Below, one piece after another: positions 37,420 through 46,619 of a stretch of DNA of 64,000 bases. The notes under the pieces were generated by a model, which saw only the letters and a program-made list of their open reading frames with translations, ran no database searches and was not told the DNA's origin. The stretch spans positions 248,001-312,000 of the forward strand of contig NZ_WQCG01000004.1 in the NCBI RefSeq assembly GCF_013032505.1, read 5' to 3'. Each line of letters opens with the position of its first letter. Positions within the stretch are counted from its first letter, which is position 1. This stretch comes from Ruegeria atlantica (GTDB taxonomy: Bacteria; Pseudomonadota; Alphaproteobacteria; Rhodobacterales; Rhodobacteraceae). A program made the translations under genes and the position numbers.

Positions 37420-39264
37420 ATGGCGCAGGCACACCCCAATATCAGCGAAAATCGCCCGGTAATCCGGCAACTTGACGATGCGGCGATCAACCGTATTGCG
37501 GCGGGTGAGGTTGTTGAACGCCCGGCATCTGCGGTTAAGGAATTGGTGGAAAACGCCATCGACGCAGGCGCAACCCGCATCGCGATCGACATCGCTGATG
37601 GGGGCAAGACGCTGATTCGCGTCACCGATGACGGCTGCGGAATTGCTGCCGATGATTTGCCATTGGCCTTATCCCGCCACGCGACGTCAAAAATTGACGG
37701 GTCGGATCTGTTGAACATCCACACCTTCGGCTTTCGGGGAGAGGCATTGCCATCGCTGGGCGCTGTTGGGCGGTTGACTATCACAAGCCGGGTGCCGGGG
37801 GGCGAGGCGGCCTCGGTCCATGTCGCAGGGGGGCGAATTGACGGGGTGAAACCGGCCGCCTTGCGTGCTGGTACTGTGGTTGAACTGCGCGATCTGTTCT
37901 TCGCCACACCTGCCCGATTAAAGTTCATGCGCACCGACCGGGCCGAGGCGCAGGCGATCAGCGACACCGTCAAGCGGCTGGCTATGGCCGAGCCAGCGGT
38001 GACCTTCACTTTGCGCGACGTTTCTGGCGGAGGCGAGGGGCGCGTGACCTTTCGGGCCGACCGCGAAAATGGGGATCTGTTCGACGCGCTTCACTCCCGG
38101 CTGGCCCGCGTGATCGGGCGTGAGTTTGCTGAAAACGCCCTGCAGATCGACGCCGCGCGCGAAGGCATCCGGTTGTACGGTTATGCCGCCCTGCCGACCT
38201 ATTCGCGCGGTGCGGCGGTGGCGCAGTATCTGTTCGTCAACGGGCGGCCCGTAAGGGATAAAATGCTGACAGGCGCGCTGCGGGCGGCCTATTTCGATTT
38301 CCTCAGCCGGGATCGCCATCCCGCTGCAGCCCTGTTCATTGATTGCGATCCGACGCTGGTGGACGTGAATGTGCACCCGGCAAAGTCCGAGGTCCGGTTC
38401 CGCGATCCGGGCGTGGCGCGCGGGTTGATCGTCTCGGCTCTGCGGCACGCGCTGGCCGAGGCCGGGCATAGAGCGTCCTCCACAGTGGCGAATGAGACTT
38501 TGGGGGCTATGCGTCCGGAACCAGCACAGCCTGCACCGGCGCGAGTCTATCAGATGGACCGTCCCTCACCGGCCGTACGGAAAGTAGCGTATCAGGCGCA
38601 GGCGCCGGGATTTGCTGAACTGTCTCAGGACTACAGCGGCAGCATTGTCGAACCGGCTTCAGTCCCAGAACCACCGGTCGAAGACCTGCCTTTGGGCGCG
38701 GCACGTGGGCAGGTACACGAGAACTACATCATCGCCCAAACCGCAGACGGCATGGTGATCGTTGATCAACATGCGGCCCATGAGCGGCTGGTTTATGAAA
38801 AGCTCAAAAAACAGATGGCAGAGAATGGCGTCGCAGCGCAGGCACTGCTGATCCCGGAAATTGTTGAATTGTCCGATAGCGATTGCGCGCGATTGATGGC
38901 TGTGGCTGATGATCTCTCGCGCCTTGGTCTGACGCTGGAGCCATTTGGCGGCGGCGCGGTCGCCGTGCGTGAAACGCCTGCCATCCTGGGCGAGGTCGAT
39001 GCGCGGGCGATGATTCTGGACATATTGGATGAACTGGCCGATCAGGGCGAAAGCCAAACAGTGCAGGCGCGGATCGAGGCGATCCTTAGCCGGGTGGCTT
39101 GTCACGGCTCAGTCCGGTCGGGTCGTCGTATGCGGGCCGAGGAAATGAACGCCCTGCTGCGCGAGATGGAGGCTACGCCCCATTCCGGTCAATGCAACCA
39201 CGGACGGCCAACTTATGTGGAGCTCAAGCTGAGCGATATCGAGCGATTGTTTGGCCGCAGTTGA
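37420..39264 (+). CDS. mutL: DNA mismatch repair endonuclease MutL
   Basis: A 614-aa protein. The N-terminal GHKL ATPase has [14 protein letters not shown] (ATP-Mg Asn/Asp), DDGCGI and THAL-type [19 protein letters not shown] Pro-rich linker spans about residues 350-420. The C-terminal dimerisation domain carries the endonuclease motif DQHA-x2-E-x4-E ([12 protein letters not shown]) and ends with [19 protein letters not shown] (CPHGRP-type block reads CNHGRP). So it has nicking activity like most non-enteric MutL proteins. I placed the start at the ATG at 37420, where the conserved N-terminus begins. Confidence 0.95.
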   Translation: MAQAHPNISENRPVIRQLDDAAINRIAAGEVVERPASAVKELVENAIDAGATRIAIDIADGGKTLIRVTDDGCGIAADDLPLALSRHATSKIDGSDLLNIHTFGFRGEALPSLGAVGRLTITSRVPGGEAASVHVAGGRIDGVKPAALRAGTVVELRDLFFATPARLKFMRTDRAEAQAISDTVKRLAMAEPAVTFTLRDVSGGGEGRVTFRADRENGDLFDALHSRLARVIGREFAENALQIDAAREGIRLYGYAALPTYSRGAAVAQYLFVNGRPVRDKMLTGALRAAYFDFLSRDRHPAAALFIDCDPTLVDVNVHPAKSEVRFRDPGVARGLIVSALRHALAEAGHRASSTVANETLGAMRPEPAQPAPARVYQMDRPSPAVRKVAYQAQAPGFAELSQDYSGSIVEPASVPEPPVEDLPLGAARGQVHENYIIAQTADGMVIVDQHAAHERLVYEKLKKQMAENGVAAQALLIPEIVELSDSDCARLMAVADDLSRLGLTLEPFGGGAVAVRETPAILGEVDARAMILDILDELADQGESQTVQARIEAILSRVACHGSVRSGRRMRAEEMNALLREMEATPHSGQCNHGRPTYVELKLSDIERLFGRS

Positions 39265-39316
39265 TCCCAAGGCCCGGCGGGGCTATGAAGAATAAAACAA
39301 GAACACTCGAGTTGAA

Positions 39317-40546
39317 ATGATTGAGATTGCAGGCACCCAATATGCGTTGAATGACCCGGTTTTGCTGATCGGCGGTGGCGTCGTTCTGCTGATCCTGCTG
39401 CTGCTGTTTTTGTCATTGCGCGCGTCCAATCGGTCGGCTCGGATGGCGGAGCCGCTGGTCCGGCAGATGGCGCATCTGGGGCAGCATGTTCAGCAACTGG
39501 GGCAGGGCCAGGAACAATTGCGCGGTGGCCTCCAGCATGTCTCGGACACGCAGGCCAATACGCAGGTGCAGGTCATCCAGACAGTGGAATCCCGACTGTC
39601 CTCGGTCCAGCAGCAGATGAATGACCGACTGGCGGACAACGCCATGAAATCGGCGCGCGCCCTGGCCGAGATGCAGGAGCGGATGAAGGAATCGCTGCAC
39701 GGGTCCTCGAAACAAACAGCGACTTCGCTGACACAGTTGCAGGAACGTTTGGCCGCCATCGACAAAGCGCAGGACAATATTACCAAACTGTCGGGTGATG
39801 TATTGTCTCTGCAGGATATCCTGTCGAACAAACAGACCCGTGGTGCGTTTGGAGAGATTCAGTTGAACGATATCGTGTCCAAGGCGCTGCCTTCGGACAG
39901 CTTTCGGCTGCAGGCGACGCTGTCGAATGGGCGCCGGGCGGATTGTCTGATCAACCTGCCGAACCCTCCGGGGCCAATTGTCATCGACAGCAAGTTCCCG
40001 TTGGAAGCTTATGAGGCGTTGATTGGTTCGACCAATGACATGGAGCTGAAAGCAGCGGTGCAGATGTTCCGCAGTACGGTGCGCAAGCACATCACCGATA
40101 TTGCCGAGAAATACATTCTGGACGGTGAAACAGCCGATGGCGCGTTGATGTTCCTGCCGTCCGAAGCGGTCTATGCCGAACTGCACGCCAAGTTTCCTGA
40201 ACTGGTACAGGAGAGTTTCAGCAAACGTGTATGGATCGTTTCGCCCACCACCTGCATGGCGACGCTGAACACGATGCGGGCGATCCTGAAAGATGCACGG
40301 ATGCGCGAACAGGCGGGTGCTATCCGCAAAGAGCTTGGCTTGCTGCACAAGGATGTCGAGCGCTTGGGGGATCGTGTCTCGAACCTTGACCGCCATTTCG
40401 GGCAGGCGGCCAAGGATATCTCGGAAATTAAGATCAGCGCCGAAAAAGCTGGCCGCCGGGCGCAGCGGTTGGATAACTTTGATTTCGAGGAGTTGGCACC
40501 GGACGATCAGACCAACGTTGTGCCTCTGGGGCATTCTGAAGGCTAG
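39317..40546 (+). CDS. rmuC: DNA recombination protein RmuC
   Basis: A 409-aa protein with an N-terminal membrane helix (residues 15-35), a long coiled coil rich in Gln and Leu (45-160) and the RmuC nuclease-like core: RGAFGEIQLNDIV, VIDSKFPLEAYEAL and FLPSEAVYAEL. RmuC limits inversions at short inverted repeats in E. coli; it has a PD-(D/E)XK-like fold. It follows mutL by 52 bp on the same strand and probably shares its promoter. Its stop is 3 bp from a convergent gene. Confidence 0.94.
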   Translation: MIEIAGTQYALNDPVLLIGGGVVLLILLLLFLSLRASNRSARMAEPLVRQMAHLGQHVQQLGQGQEQLRGGLQHVSDTQANTQVQVIQTVESRLSSVQQQMNDRLADNAMKSARALAEMQERMKESLHGSSKQTATSLTQLQERLAAIDKAQDNITKLSGDVLSLQDILSNKQTRGAFGEIQLNDIVSKALPSDSFRLQATLSNGRRADCLINLPNPPGPIVIDSKFPLEAYEALIGSTNDMELKAAVQMFRSTVRKHITDIAEKYILDGETADGALMFLPSEAVYAELHAKFPELVQESFSKRVWIVSPTTCMATLNTMRAILKDARMREQAGAIRKELGLLHKDVERLGDRVSNLDRHFGQAAKDISEIKISAEKAGRRAQRLDNFDFEELAPDDQTNVVPLGHSEG

Positions 40547-40549
40547 GCA

Positions 40550-40954
40550 TTACTGGATTGACAGATCCAGATTGTAGCCGACCGTCTTGTCCGTATCGCG
40601 GTCATTGCCCATCAGGTAGACCCGGATCGTGTAGTCTCCATCCTCAGGCAGTTCGATGCGCGCGGTGTTCCCGTCGATCGAGCCGTTGTAGATCGCGAAG
40701 CCATCACTGTCTGGCGGCAGGATGTTGAAGTAGATCACGCCATAGCCATTTGTGTCGCTTACCTTGAGGTCGGCGAACATCTCTTGCCCGGCTTTTGCAC
40801 CCAACTTGTAGTCGAAGTACTCGTTTCCTGTGACGGTACCATTGACCATTGTACCGAAGTTGCCCGGCTCAAATTTTACATCAGCGACCAGTTGGGCTGA
40901 TGCGACCGATGCAAAGCCAAGTAGGCCAAGAGCTAAGATTGTAGTTCTGATCAT
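40550..40954 (-). CDS. small secreted protein with a pre-peptidase (PPC)-like beta domain
   Basis: A 134-aa protein: signal peptide MIRTTILALGLLGFASVASA, then a single beta-rich domain with YFDYKLGAKAGQEMFADL, GVIYFNILPPDSDG and the terminal ELPEDGDYTIRVYL, which is the typical end of PPC-like (bacterial pre-peptidase C-terminal) domains. It is not attached to an enzyme here. Likely periplasmic or secreted. Function unknown. Confidence 0.78.
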   Translation of the reverse strand: MIRTTILALGLLGFASVASAQLVADVKFEPGNFGTMVNGTVTGNEYFDYKLGAKAGQEMFADLKVSDTNGYGVIYFNILPPDSDGFAIYNGSIDGNTARIELPEDGDYTIRVYLMGNDRDTDKTVGYNLDLSIQ

Positions 40955-41013
40955 TTAAGATGCCTCCATAAAACGGCGTGCCGGAAAAGAGTATCACATG
41001 AACGCTTATAGGG

Positions 41014-41673
41014 TCAGATTCTCAGGAACGGTTGGAACAGGCGCGGCATCAGCTTGTTAAATTTAAGCGGCGCGTCAGTGACCGCCAGGCAAATGCAATC
41101 CCCCGTAATGTCTGCTGTAGGGGTATGGTGGAGGTCTTCATCTGCAATTTCCACATCGCCACGGGCGAAATGGTCGACCTCATCCGAAAACGCACCCTGC
41201 AGAACCATTGTCAGCTCCATGCCATTATGGCTGTGGTCGGGAACTGCGGTGCCCGCCGGTATGAATAGCAACCGGGCGGTCGCATCACCGGTTGTCGGCA
41301 GTATCGCCTGCTTGACCCCCATGCCGATTGGTCGCCAGCGGATGTCGTTCACATCGCCACCAACGTAATCCTGCAATGGTGTCGGCAGAACCGAACAACC
41401 GGGGCGCTTGGGTTTGGCAATAGGTGCGCCGTTTGCAATCAATGCCATCGTTTCCGCAAGTGCCTTGTCGTTCATCGCAACGGTGTCGTCCTGCTCTTCC
41501 AGAACATATCCACCGACTGCGTCAAAACTTTCCGCACGCGCGCGGCAATGATCACACAAGGACAGGTGTGTCGCGACCATCAGGTCGAAAGCCTCGGGCA
41601 GAGTGCCTGCGGCGTATGCCATCAGCAGGTCATCTGTCAGGTGATGTTTGATCTTGTTGCTCATATCCGTCAT
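41014..41673 (-). CDS. chrR: ChrR-type anti-sigma factor of RpoE
   Basis: A 219-aa zinc anti-sigma factor. The N-terminal zinc-binding anti-sigma domain has His11, His36, Cys40 and Cys43, the spacing of Rhodobacter ChrR (AYAAGTLPEAFDLMVATHLS, then LCDHC). The C-terminal cupin domain has HSHNGMELTMVLQG and EDLHHTP, providing the second metal site needed for the singlet-oxygen response. It starts 1 bp after the sigma-factor stop. It should hold RpoE inactive until singlet oxygen or organic peroxide is sensed. Confidence 0.93.
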   Translation of the reverse strand: MTDMSNKIKHHLTDDLLMAYAAGTLPEAFDLMVATHLSLCDHCRARAESFDAVGGYVLEEQDDTVAMNDKALAETMALIANGAPIAKPKRPGCSVLPTPLQDYVGGDVNDIRWRPIGMGVKQAILPTTGDATARLLFIPAGTAVPDHSHNGMELTMVLQGAFSDEVDHFARGDVEIADEDLHHTPTADITGDCICLAVTDAPLKFNKLMPRLFQPFLRI

Positions 41674-41674
41674 C

Positions 41675-42232
41675 TCAATTCATCGCGTGGCGCAAGCGGT
41701 CCAGCGCCAGCCGTATCCGTGATTTGATCGTGCCCAGTGGCAACCCGGTCTGAGATGCGATTTCTCGATGACTCAGATCGCCGAAATAGGCTTTCTCGAT
41801 CAGCTGTCTTTGCGCTTCTGGCAACGCGGTCAAAGCGTCGCGCAGCTGCGCAGTTTCTTGTTGCAGCGCAAGTACGTCGTCCTGTTCCGGCTCTGCTTCG
41901 GGGCCCCATCCCAGATCCTCGGGTTCGGGGCGACGTTGCTTGCGCAGAACGTCGATGCGCTTATTCCGAGCAATTGTGAACACCCATGTGGCCACGGTCG
42001 CCCTCGCGGGATCGAAAAGATGTGACTTGTGCCACAGAGTGGCCATCACCTCTTGGGCACACTCTTCGGCCGTAGCCGCATCTGAGCCCGACTTTATCAG
42101 GAAAGCTTTGATCCGCGGGGCGAAATGCTGAAACAACTCGGCAAACGCGGCCTGGTCCTGTGCATCCCTTATGCGTCTGACGTGGTCCACCCACTCAGCT
42201 CGCTTATTGCAATTGTCTTCCGCTTGGTTCAC
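41675..42232 (-). CDS. rpoE: ECF RNA polymerase sigma factor RpoE (ECF11, singlet-oxygen response)
   Basis: A 185-aa ECF sigma factor. Region 2 contains AFAELFQHFAPRIKAFL, AEECAQEVMATLWHK and VATWVFTIARNKRIDVLRK. Region 4 contains LPEAQRQLIEKAYFGDLSH and TGLPLGTIKSRIRLALDRL. It closely resembles Rhodobacter RpoE. I chose the GTG at 42232 (VNQAEDN; AAGGGA upstream), which gives the normal length. The ATG at 42331 would add a non-conserved tail and appears to lie at or before the likely transcription start given the TGATCC promoter. It is cotranscribed with chrR. Confidence 0.85.
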   Translation of the reverse strand: MNQAEDNCNKRAEWVDHVRRIRDAQDQAAFAELFQHFAPRIKAFLIKSGSDAATAEECAQEVMATLWHKSHLFDPARATVATWVFTIARNKRIDVLRKQRRPEPEDLGWGPEAEPEQDDVLALQQETAQLRDALTALPEAQRQLIEKAYFGDLSHREIASQTGLPLGTIKSRIRLALDRLRHAMN

Positions 42233-42335
42233 CGGTCTTCCCTTGATGCGTTTTTTCGCGCGCCACGGTTTCTGTGAAGGCCTATAGGCCACCGGTTCAT
42301 CCAAGGTCGCGGTATCGATCTCGGTAAACATAACA

Positions 42336-42365
42336 ACAATACGCAGTGACACCCAAGCTGGATCA
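42336..42365 (-). promoter_or_regulatory. candidate RpoE-dependent autoregulatory promoter
   Basis: On the minus strand TGATCC (-35, 42365-42360) is followed after 18 bp by TATTGT (-10). TGATCC is the -35 consensus for Rhodobacter RpoE promoters. It reads into rpoE-chrR, consistent with the known autoregulation. Confidence 0.5.
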
Positions 42366-42480
42366 CATTGTGGTGCTATTTTAATCCGAACCGGACCATG
42401 TTTCGTATGATAAGTATGTACATGACGCAAAAAAGAGCGCCGTTTTAACGGCTTGCAGGCAAGATAGGAAATCGCTCGTA

Positions 42481-43254
42481 ATGAATAGAGTCGACCATAT
42501 TTCAGGCCACACCTATCACGGCCGAAAAGGTGGGATCGAAAATGCGTTTCGGTATTCTATCGATTACATCCTGTTGGACCCCGAAGCCCGGCCTGACACA
42601 CCGCTCTTGTTTTCGATGAACCGCGCCAATGCGATGTACTGGCGAGACCTCGACCACGGTGGTGAGCCCGGCAAAGGCCAGGGCGCGGTGTGGTTGCGTG
42701 CAAAATTCGATGAGATGGGTGTAACCCAACCCGAACGGCTTGAGTTGCTGACGCAGCCGCGGGTGTTGGGGCATGTGTTCAACCCGGTCAGCTTCTGGTT
42801 TTGCTTCAATGCCGATGAACAGCTTTATGCCGTAGTGGCCGAAGTCACGAATACTTACGGCACCCGCCACAGCTATCTCTGCAATAATCCTGACTATGCG
42901 CCGATCCAACCGACAGATCGCATCGTTGCGGACAAGCTGATGCATGTCTCGCCGTTTCAGAAGATCGAGGGCACATACGTGTTCCGGTTTGATCACAGCC
43001 CCGAGCGTGTCGGTGTCTGGATCGATTATGGCCGAAAGGCGGGTGGGTTGATTGCCACCCTGACCGGACCACGAGCGCCGCTAACCAACCGGGCGATTTT
43101 GTGGTCGTTGCTGCGCCGGCCCTTCGGGGCCCGGCGTGCATTCTTCCTGATCCTGTGGCAGGCGCTAAAGCTCAAGATCAAAAAGGCCCGGTTTGTTCCA
43201 TTCCGAACGGCCCCGGTGCCTGATCAGCCAATGTCCCGCAGTCGCAAACCCTAG
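42481..43254 (+). CDS. DUF1365 domain-containing protein
   Basis: A 257-aa protein of the DUF1365 family: VDHISGHTYHGRKGGIENAF at the start, FNPVSFWFCF in the middle and EVTNTYGTRHSYL. DUF1365 genes often lie with fatty-acid cyclopropane synthase-like and amine-oxidase-like genes in RpoE-ChrR regulons, where they act in membrane lipid modification under singlet-oxygen stress. Here it stands alone, divergent from rpoE. A weak RpoE-like element (TAATCC-N18-TATGAT, 42382-42411) lies upstream. Biochemical function is not settled. Confidence 0.88.
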   Translation: MNRVDHISGHTYHGRKGGIENAFRYSIDYILLDPEARPDTPLLFSMNRANAMYWRDLDHGGEPGKGQGAVWLRAKFDEMGVTQPERLELLTQPRVLGHVFNPVSFWFCFNADEQLYAVVAEVTNTYGTRHSYLCNNPDYAPIQPTDRIVADKLMHVSPFQKIEGTYVFRFDHSPERVGVWIDYGRKAGGLIATLTGPRAPLTNRAILWSLLRRPFGARRAFFLILWQALKLKIKKARFVPFRTAPVPDQPMSRSRKP

Positions 43255-43267
43255 AACTTGGGTTTTT
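43246..43267 (+). terminator. possible weak terminator after the DUF1365 gene
   Basis: AAACCC and GGGTTT pair over 6 bp around an 8-nt loop, followed by further T residues. The stem is short and overlaps the last codons of the gene. Confidence 0.4.
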
Positions 43268-43341
43268 GCTTAAGATCAAAGACTCAGGCTGACCCCCGTG
43301 GTTGTGGTACTATTGAAACCGCGAATATGAGGAGTCGGGTC

Positions 43342-43659
43342 ATGATGGAAATCTCGCCAAGGAAAATCGCTCAGGTTGCGATGATGGGGCGCGAGCTGGA
43401 TCGCGCAGAGGGCGAATTGCGCGCCTTCATTGGCCGAATGAGCGAGGATGAACAGGCTGAACTGGTGGCTGTCATGTGGATCGGGCGCGAAAGCTTTTTC
43501 GCCGAAGATCTGTCTGAGGCCATCGCAACCGCCAAGTCCGAGGCTTCGACCCCTTGCGCGGATTACCTGATTGGTACACCGCACCTGTCGGATCACCTTG
43601 AAAACGGCTTGGACGCACTAGGTATCTCGGCCGAGGATGTGGAAAACGACCTGATGTAA
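43342..43659 (+). CDS. DUF3775 domain-containing protein
   Basis: A 105-aa acidic, alpha-helical protein beginning MMEISPRKIAQVAMMGRELD. The sequence EQAELVAVMWIGRESF and DYLIGTPHLSDHLENGLDAL match the DUF3775 pattern. I chose the start at 43342 because GAGGAG lies 8 nt upstream and conserved residues start there. The function of the family is unknown. It is a monocistronic gene between two weak hairpins. Confidence 0.82.
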   Translation: MMEISPRKIAQVAMMGRELDRAEGELRAFIGRMSEDEQAELVAVMWIGRESFFAEDLSEAIATAKSEASTPCADYLIGTPHLSDHLENGLDALGISAEDVENDLM

Positions 43660-43709
43660 GTGCACCAGTTGTGTGCATCTGGCCCGGACAGCAAATCGTT
43701 TAGCATTCG

Positions 43710-43728
43710 CCGAAAACCCGGTTTTCGG
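43710..43728. repeat. short perfect hairpin downstream of the DUF3775 gene
   Basis: CCGAAAAC and GTTTTCGG pair over 8 bp around a 3-nt loop. No T run follows in either direction. It may be a 3'-end stabiliser or weak terminator. Confidence 0.45.
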
Positions 43729-43796
43729 ATAACCTGCACAGGAAAGCCGAAAGCGACCCCGTTCATATTGGGGTGCCAGGAAACGGAGCACGACCG

Positions 43797-44870
43797 ATGT
43801 GGCGCGCCTTGCAAATGATTGCTGTACTCGCGTTTTGCTTGGGTTTTGGGTCTCGGCCCGCTCAAGCCTGCGGCGTCTGCGTCGAGCTTCCGGAATATTC
43901 ACTTGCGGACCAGATCCTTTCCGCACGCGTGATCGTGCTGGCAGCGCCATCGCCTGACAATCCCTTCAGGTTCACTCCCGTTTCGATTGTGAAAGGCACG
44001 CCTGAACAGGTCGAGGCTTTGCCGGAAATACCCTTTCTGGTCGACAGCGTCGCGCGCTCTGCATTTCGTGTGGATCCCAACCGAACAGTTTTGATGATTT
44101 ACAGAGCGGGATACCGAGACAAGGCTGGCCGCGGACTTTCCGGCGGCTGGATCAAAGGGTTTCTGATGACACCGGATCGAACCCAATTCCTTGAGACACT
44201 GCGCGCCAAGGGGCAGGGGTGGGTCAGTGGCGCTCCGGACCGCGCGGCGCAGGTTGCCTTTTTCAGTGACTATCTTACGCACGAAGATCGCATGCTGCGC
44301 AACGCTGCACTGATCGAGATCCATCGCGCGCCTTATCGGCTTGTGACCCATCTGGCCGACGCCGTGCCCACGGCGCAATTGTTGCAGGATTTGCGGAATC
44401 CAAACCGCCTTGCCTACGCACCGGTGCTTATCCGTTTGTTGGGTCTTCAGTCGGACCCTAAGGCCAACGAACGTGTAAGGCTTGGTTATCAAAGCGCGCT
44501 TCGCGACCGACCCCTTAACCTTTATGACTGGGGGTTGGCGGGTATCGCAGTGGATCGTGATCAGGCAATCCTGGAAATCGAAAAGTCGCTGCTGCGGCCT
44601 GATCGAACCGACGAGGAAAAGCGAAATCTTATCCGCAGCCTGGCCGATGGCGGAACAGCCTATCCGGAAACGCGACCCCTGATACTGGATGTGTTTAAGC
44701 GCCAGTTGGACCAAGACAACTCCCTTGCGATTTGGATTGCCCTGGCTGTCCGACCCTGGGACACCAGCGCCCTGATCCCCACCTTCGAGGCTGTCATGGC
44801 TCAAGACAATCTGGATCCGGCGACGCTGTTTTTCTTGCAGGCGGTAACGGAAGCAGACGAACGGGGTTAA
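43797..44870 (+). CDS. exported protein of unknown function with CxxC after the signal peptide
   Basis: A 357-aa protein. Residues 1-27 form a signal peptide (VLAFCLGFGSRPAQA), immediately followed by CGVC. The first half of the mature part is beta-rich (ARVIVLAAPSPDNPFRFTPV), and the second half is helical with HEAT-like units (LTHEDRMLRNAALIEIHRAP, RLAYAPVLIRLLGLQSDP). The start at 43797 has ACGGAG upstream. I do not recognise the family. CxxC at the mature N-terminus could bind metal or form a disulphide. It stands alone upstream of tRNA-Ser. Confidence 0.75.
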   Translation: MWRALQMIAVLAFCLGFGSRPAQACGVCVELPEYSLADQILSARVIVLAAPSPDNPFRFTPVSIVKGTPEQVEALPEIPFLVDSVARSAFRVDPNRTVLMIYRAGYRDKAGRGLSGGWIKGFLMTPDRTQFLETLRAKGQGWVSGAPDRAAQVAFFSDYLTHEDRMLRNAALIEIHRAPYRLVTHLADAVPTAQLLQDLRNPNRLAYAPVLIRLLGLQSDPKANERVRLGYQSALRDRPLNLYDWGLAGIAVDRDQAILEIEKSLLRPDRTDEEKRNLIRSLADGGTAYPETRPLILDVFKRQLDQDNSLAIWIALAVRPWDTSALIPTFEAVMAQDNLDPATLFFLQAVTEADERG

Positions 44871-45041
44871 AGTTTCAATAGCGTTCCTAACGACCTCGGA
44901 TCGCAATCGGGAATAGAAAGAGCAGGCATTCGCCACGCTAAAGCAGCCGAAATAGCTCCGGCGCAATCGATTTCAGAAAAAATGCAAACCTGAACAAAAT
45001 CGCCTTGTATCTGGTCGACATGCAAGGATATACCGGCCAGC

Positions 45042-45131
45042 GGAGACGTGGCCGAGTGGTCGAAGGCGCTCCCCTGCTAAGGGAGTAGGCCCGGAAGGGT
45101 CTCGAGGGTTCGAATCCCTTCGTCTCCGCCA
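45042..45131 (+). tRNA. tRNA-Ser (anticodon GCT)
   Basis: The acceptor stem GGAGACG (45042-45048) pairs with CGTCTCC (45121-45127), discriminator G, and the CCA end is encoded (45129-45131). The anticodon loop CTGCTAA carries GCT at 45076-45078. A long variable arm and the TTCGAAT T-loop confirm a class-II tRNA reading AGC/AGT codons. Its 3' end faces the denitrification block. Confidence 0.97.
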
Positions 45132-45213
45132 CAAAATCTCGAAATGGATAGATCCGCCTAACTATCTGTCGGTTTTGGTCGGTGGTTTTTATGTTCGCTG
45201 CATGCGCTTGGGG

Positions 45214-46107
45214 TCAGGCCTGCATCTCAAGATGTGCGTCTGGGAAAAGGTTCAGAACCTTCGACAATTCTCCGTCAGGCAGAGCGCACAGGGTTGTTGA
45301 AAGCCCATCGGCCAGCGCCGCGGTGTTTGCAGATACTGACACAACCCGGCTGGATGGCATTCGTCCTGTAGGGTTGAAGATATGGCCATAAGCTTCGTTC
45401 AGCATCAGGTTGGTGGCATCCGAAGTCGCAACGGCCCGGTCGCGTAGCGAGATACGTTTTGTGACCTGGCTCTGGGGACCTGCCAGACCCACTTGCCAGG
45501 CGCGCCCGTCGTGGCGCTGCCCGATTGCCATTATTTCCCCCATATCGATCAGGATGTCTTGCATCCCTTTTGAACGGAGCAGCGCGGCGATGCGATCTGT
45601 GATTGCTCCTTGCGCTATTCCATTTAGTGTCAGCGCCGACTGTCCGGGATAGGGCAAGCGGATGACATCGTTGTTAACCGAGACCTTGTTCCATCCGATG
45701 GAATTGCGGGCGGTTTTGACGTCCTCACCGTTGATCAGAGCAGCCCAGAGCGGCTGGATTGTCGGGTCAAAGGCGCCCCCTGAATTCTGGTGCAAAACTG
45801 AGCACAGGCTGAACAGACTCAAGAGTTCGGGCGCTGGATGCATAAGAAAACCATCGCGGTTCAGGCGCGAAAGTTGGGATTTCGGGCGATACAGGCTGAA
45901 GATATCTTCCAGCCGTGTGACTTCGGCCTCGACGGCGGCAAAAACGGGGCGGGCTTGGGTATCTGTCAGCCCAATCAACTGCATGCTGGCGGGTGCGCCC
46001 AATGCAGAACCGCGCCACAGGGCGGCTGTGACCGGGGCCGCGATTGCAGGGCAGGCCGCGCTTGCGGCCGAGATAGACAGAAACCGGCGGCGAGACAGAA
46101 GGGTCAT
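45214..46107 (-). CDS. nosX: NosX, ApbE-type FAD:protein FMN transferase
   Basis: A 297-aa ApbE-family enzyme with a Tat signal (LSRRRFLSISAASAACPAIA). It attaches FMN covalently to the periplasmic FMN domain of NosR, which is needed for N2O reductase activity in vivo. Conserved blocks: EDIFSLYRPKSQLSRLNRDG, GIAQGAITDRIAALL and DATNLMLNEAYGHIFNP. It is the last gene of the nos operon and its ATG overlaps the nosL stop by 4 bp. The position in the nos operon separates it from general ApbE. Confidence 0.93.
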   Translation of the reverse strand: MTLLSRRRFLSISAASAACPAIAAPVTAALWRGSALGAPASMQLIGLTDTQARPVFAAVEAEVTRLEDIFSLYRPKSQLSRLNRDGFLMHPAPELLSLFSLCSVLHQNSGGAFDPTIQPLWAALINGEDVKTARNSIGWNKVSVNNDVIRLPYPGQSALTLNGIAQGAITDRIAALLRSKGMQDILIDMGEIMAIGQRHDGRAWQVGLAGPQSQVTKRISLRDRAVATSDATNLMLNEAYGHIFNPTGRMPSSRVVSVSANTAALADGLSTTLCALPDGELSKVLNLFPDAHLEMQA

Positions 46108-46619
46108 GCGGGTGTCTCCAGTAGCAGGTCCAGATCTACGGGGCCCAATACCTCGGCATCGGGAATGTCGGATAGGGGCAAAGCGGTACCGCCATATTGT
46201 GCGATGAATGATGCGGCATCATCAGGGTTTGAAAACGGCACCACCTCACGCGCGCCCATGCCGCCAGCGACGTCGGAGCCGACAACAAAGATGGCGACTT
46301 CGGCGGCGATCCAGTTGGATACACCCGGTTGCTGCCAGTTGGGCGCGACACTCATATCACTGACGTAGATGGCAATGATGTCGGCGTCCCGCTCCGGGCT
46401 TTTGAGGTAGGCCACCAGGTCCCGCACCTGTGCAAAGAACAGTGGTGCGGGATAACCTTCCAGATGGATTTGCCCTTTGGGTCCGCCGTGTTCGGCGATA
46501 TTCATTTGGCAGAAGAAGCTCAGCGCATCCGGTGTCAAGTCAACTGGATCGGGGACCTCGGCGACCTCTTCTTTGCAGGCCGTCAGTGCGAACAGAGCGA
46601 TCAGGAACAGATGCTTCAT
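46104..46619 (-). CDS. nosL: NosL copper chaperone lipoprotein
   Basis: A 171-aa lipoprotein with a lipobox at Cys15 (LFALTAC). NosL delivers Cu(I) for assembly of the CuZ centre of NosZ, docking to NosDFY. The conserved metal-binding stretch is DALSFFCQMNIAEHGGPKG, with the Cys and Met of the CxM site. It overlaps nosY by 4 bp and nosX by 4 bp. Confidence 0.92.
   Translation of the reverse strand: MKHLFLIALFALTACKEEVAEVPDPVDLTPDALSFFCQMNIAEHGGPKGQIHLEGYPAPLFFAQVRDLVAYLKSPERDADIIAIYVSDMSVAPNWQQPGVSNWIAAEVAIFVVGSDVAGGMGAREVVPFSNPDDAASFIAQYGGTALPLSDIPDAEVLGPVDLDLLLETPA

Noticed and set aside
42233..42331. Longer rpoE start at the ATG at 42331
   Set aside because: The added region is not conserved, there is no ribosome site, and the TGATCC promoter would place the transcription start at about that ATG.
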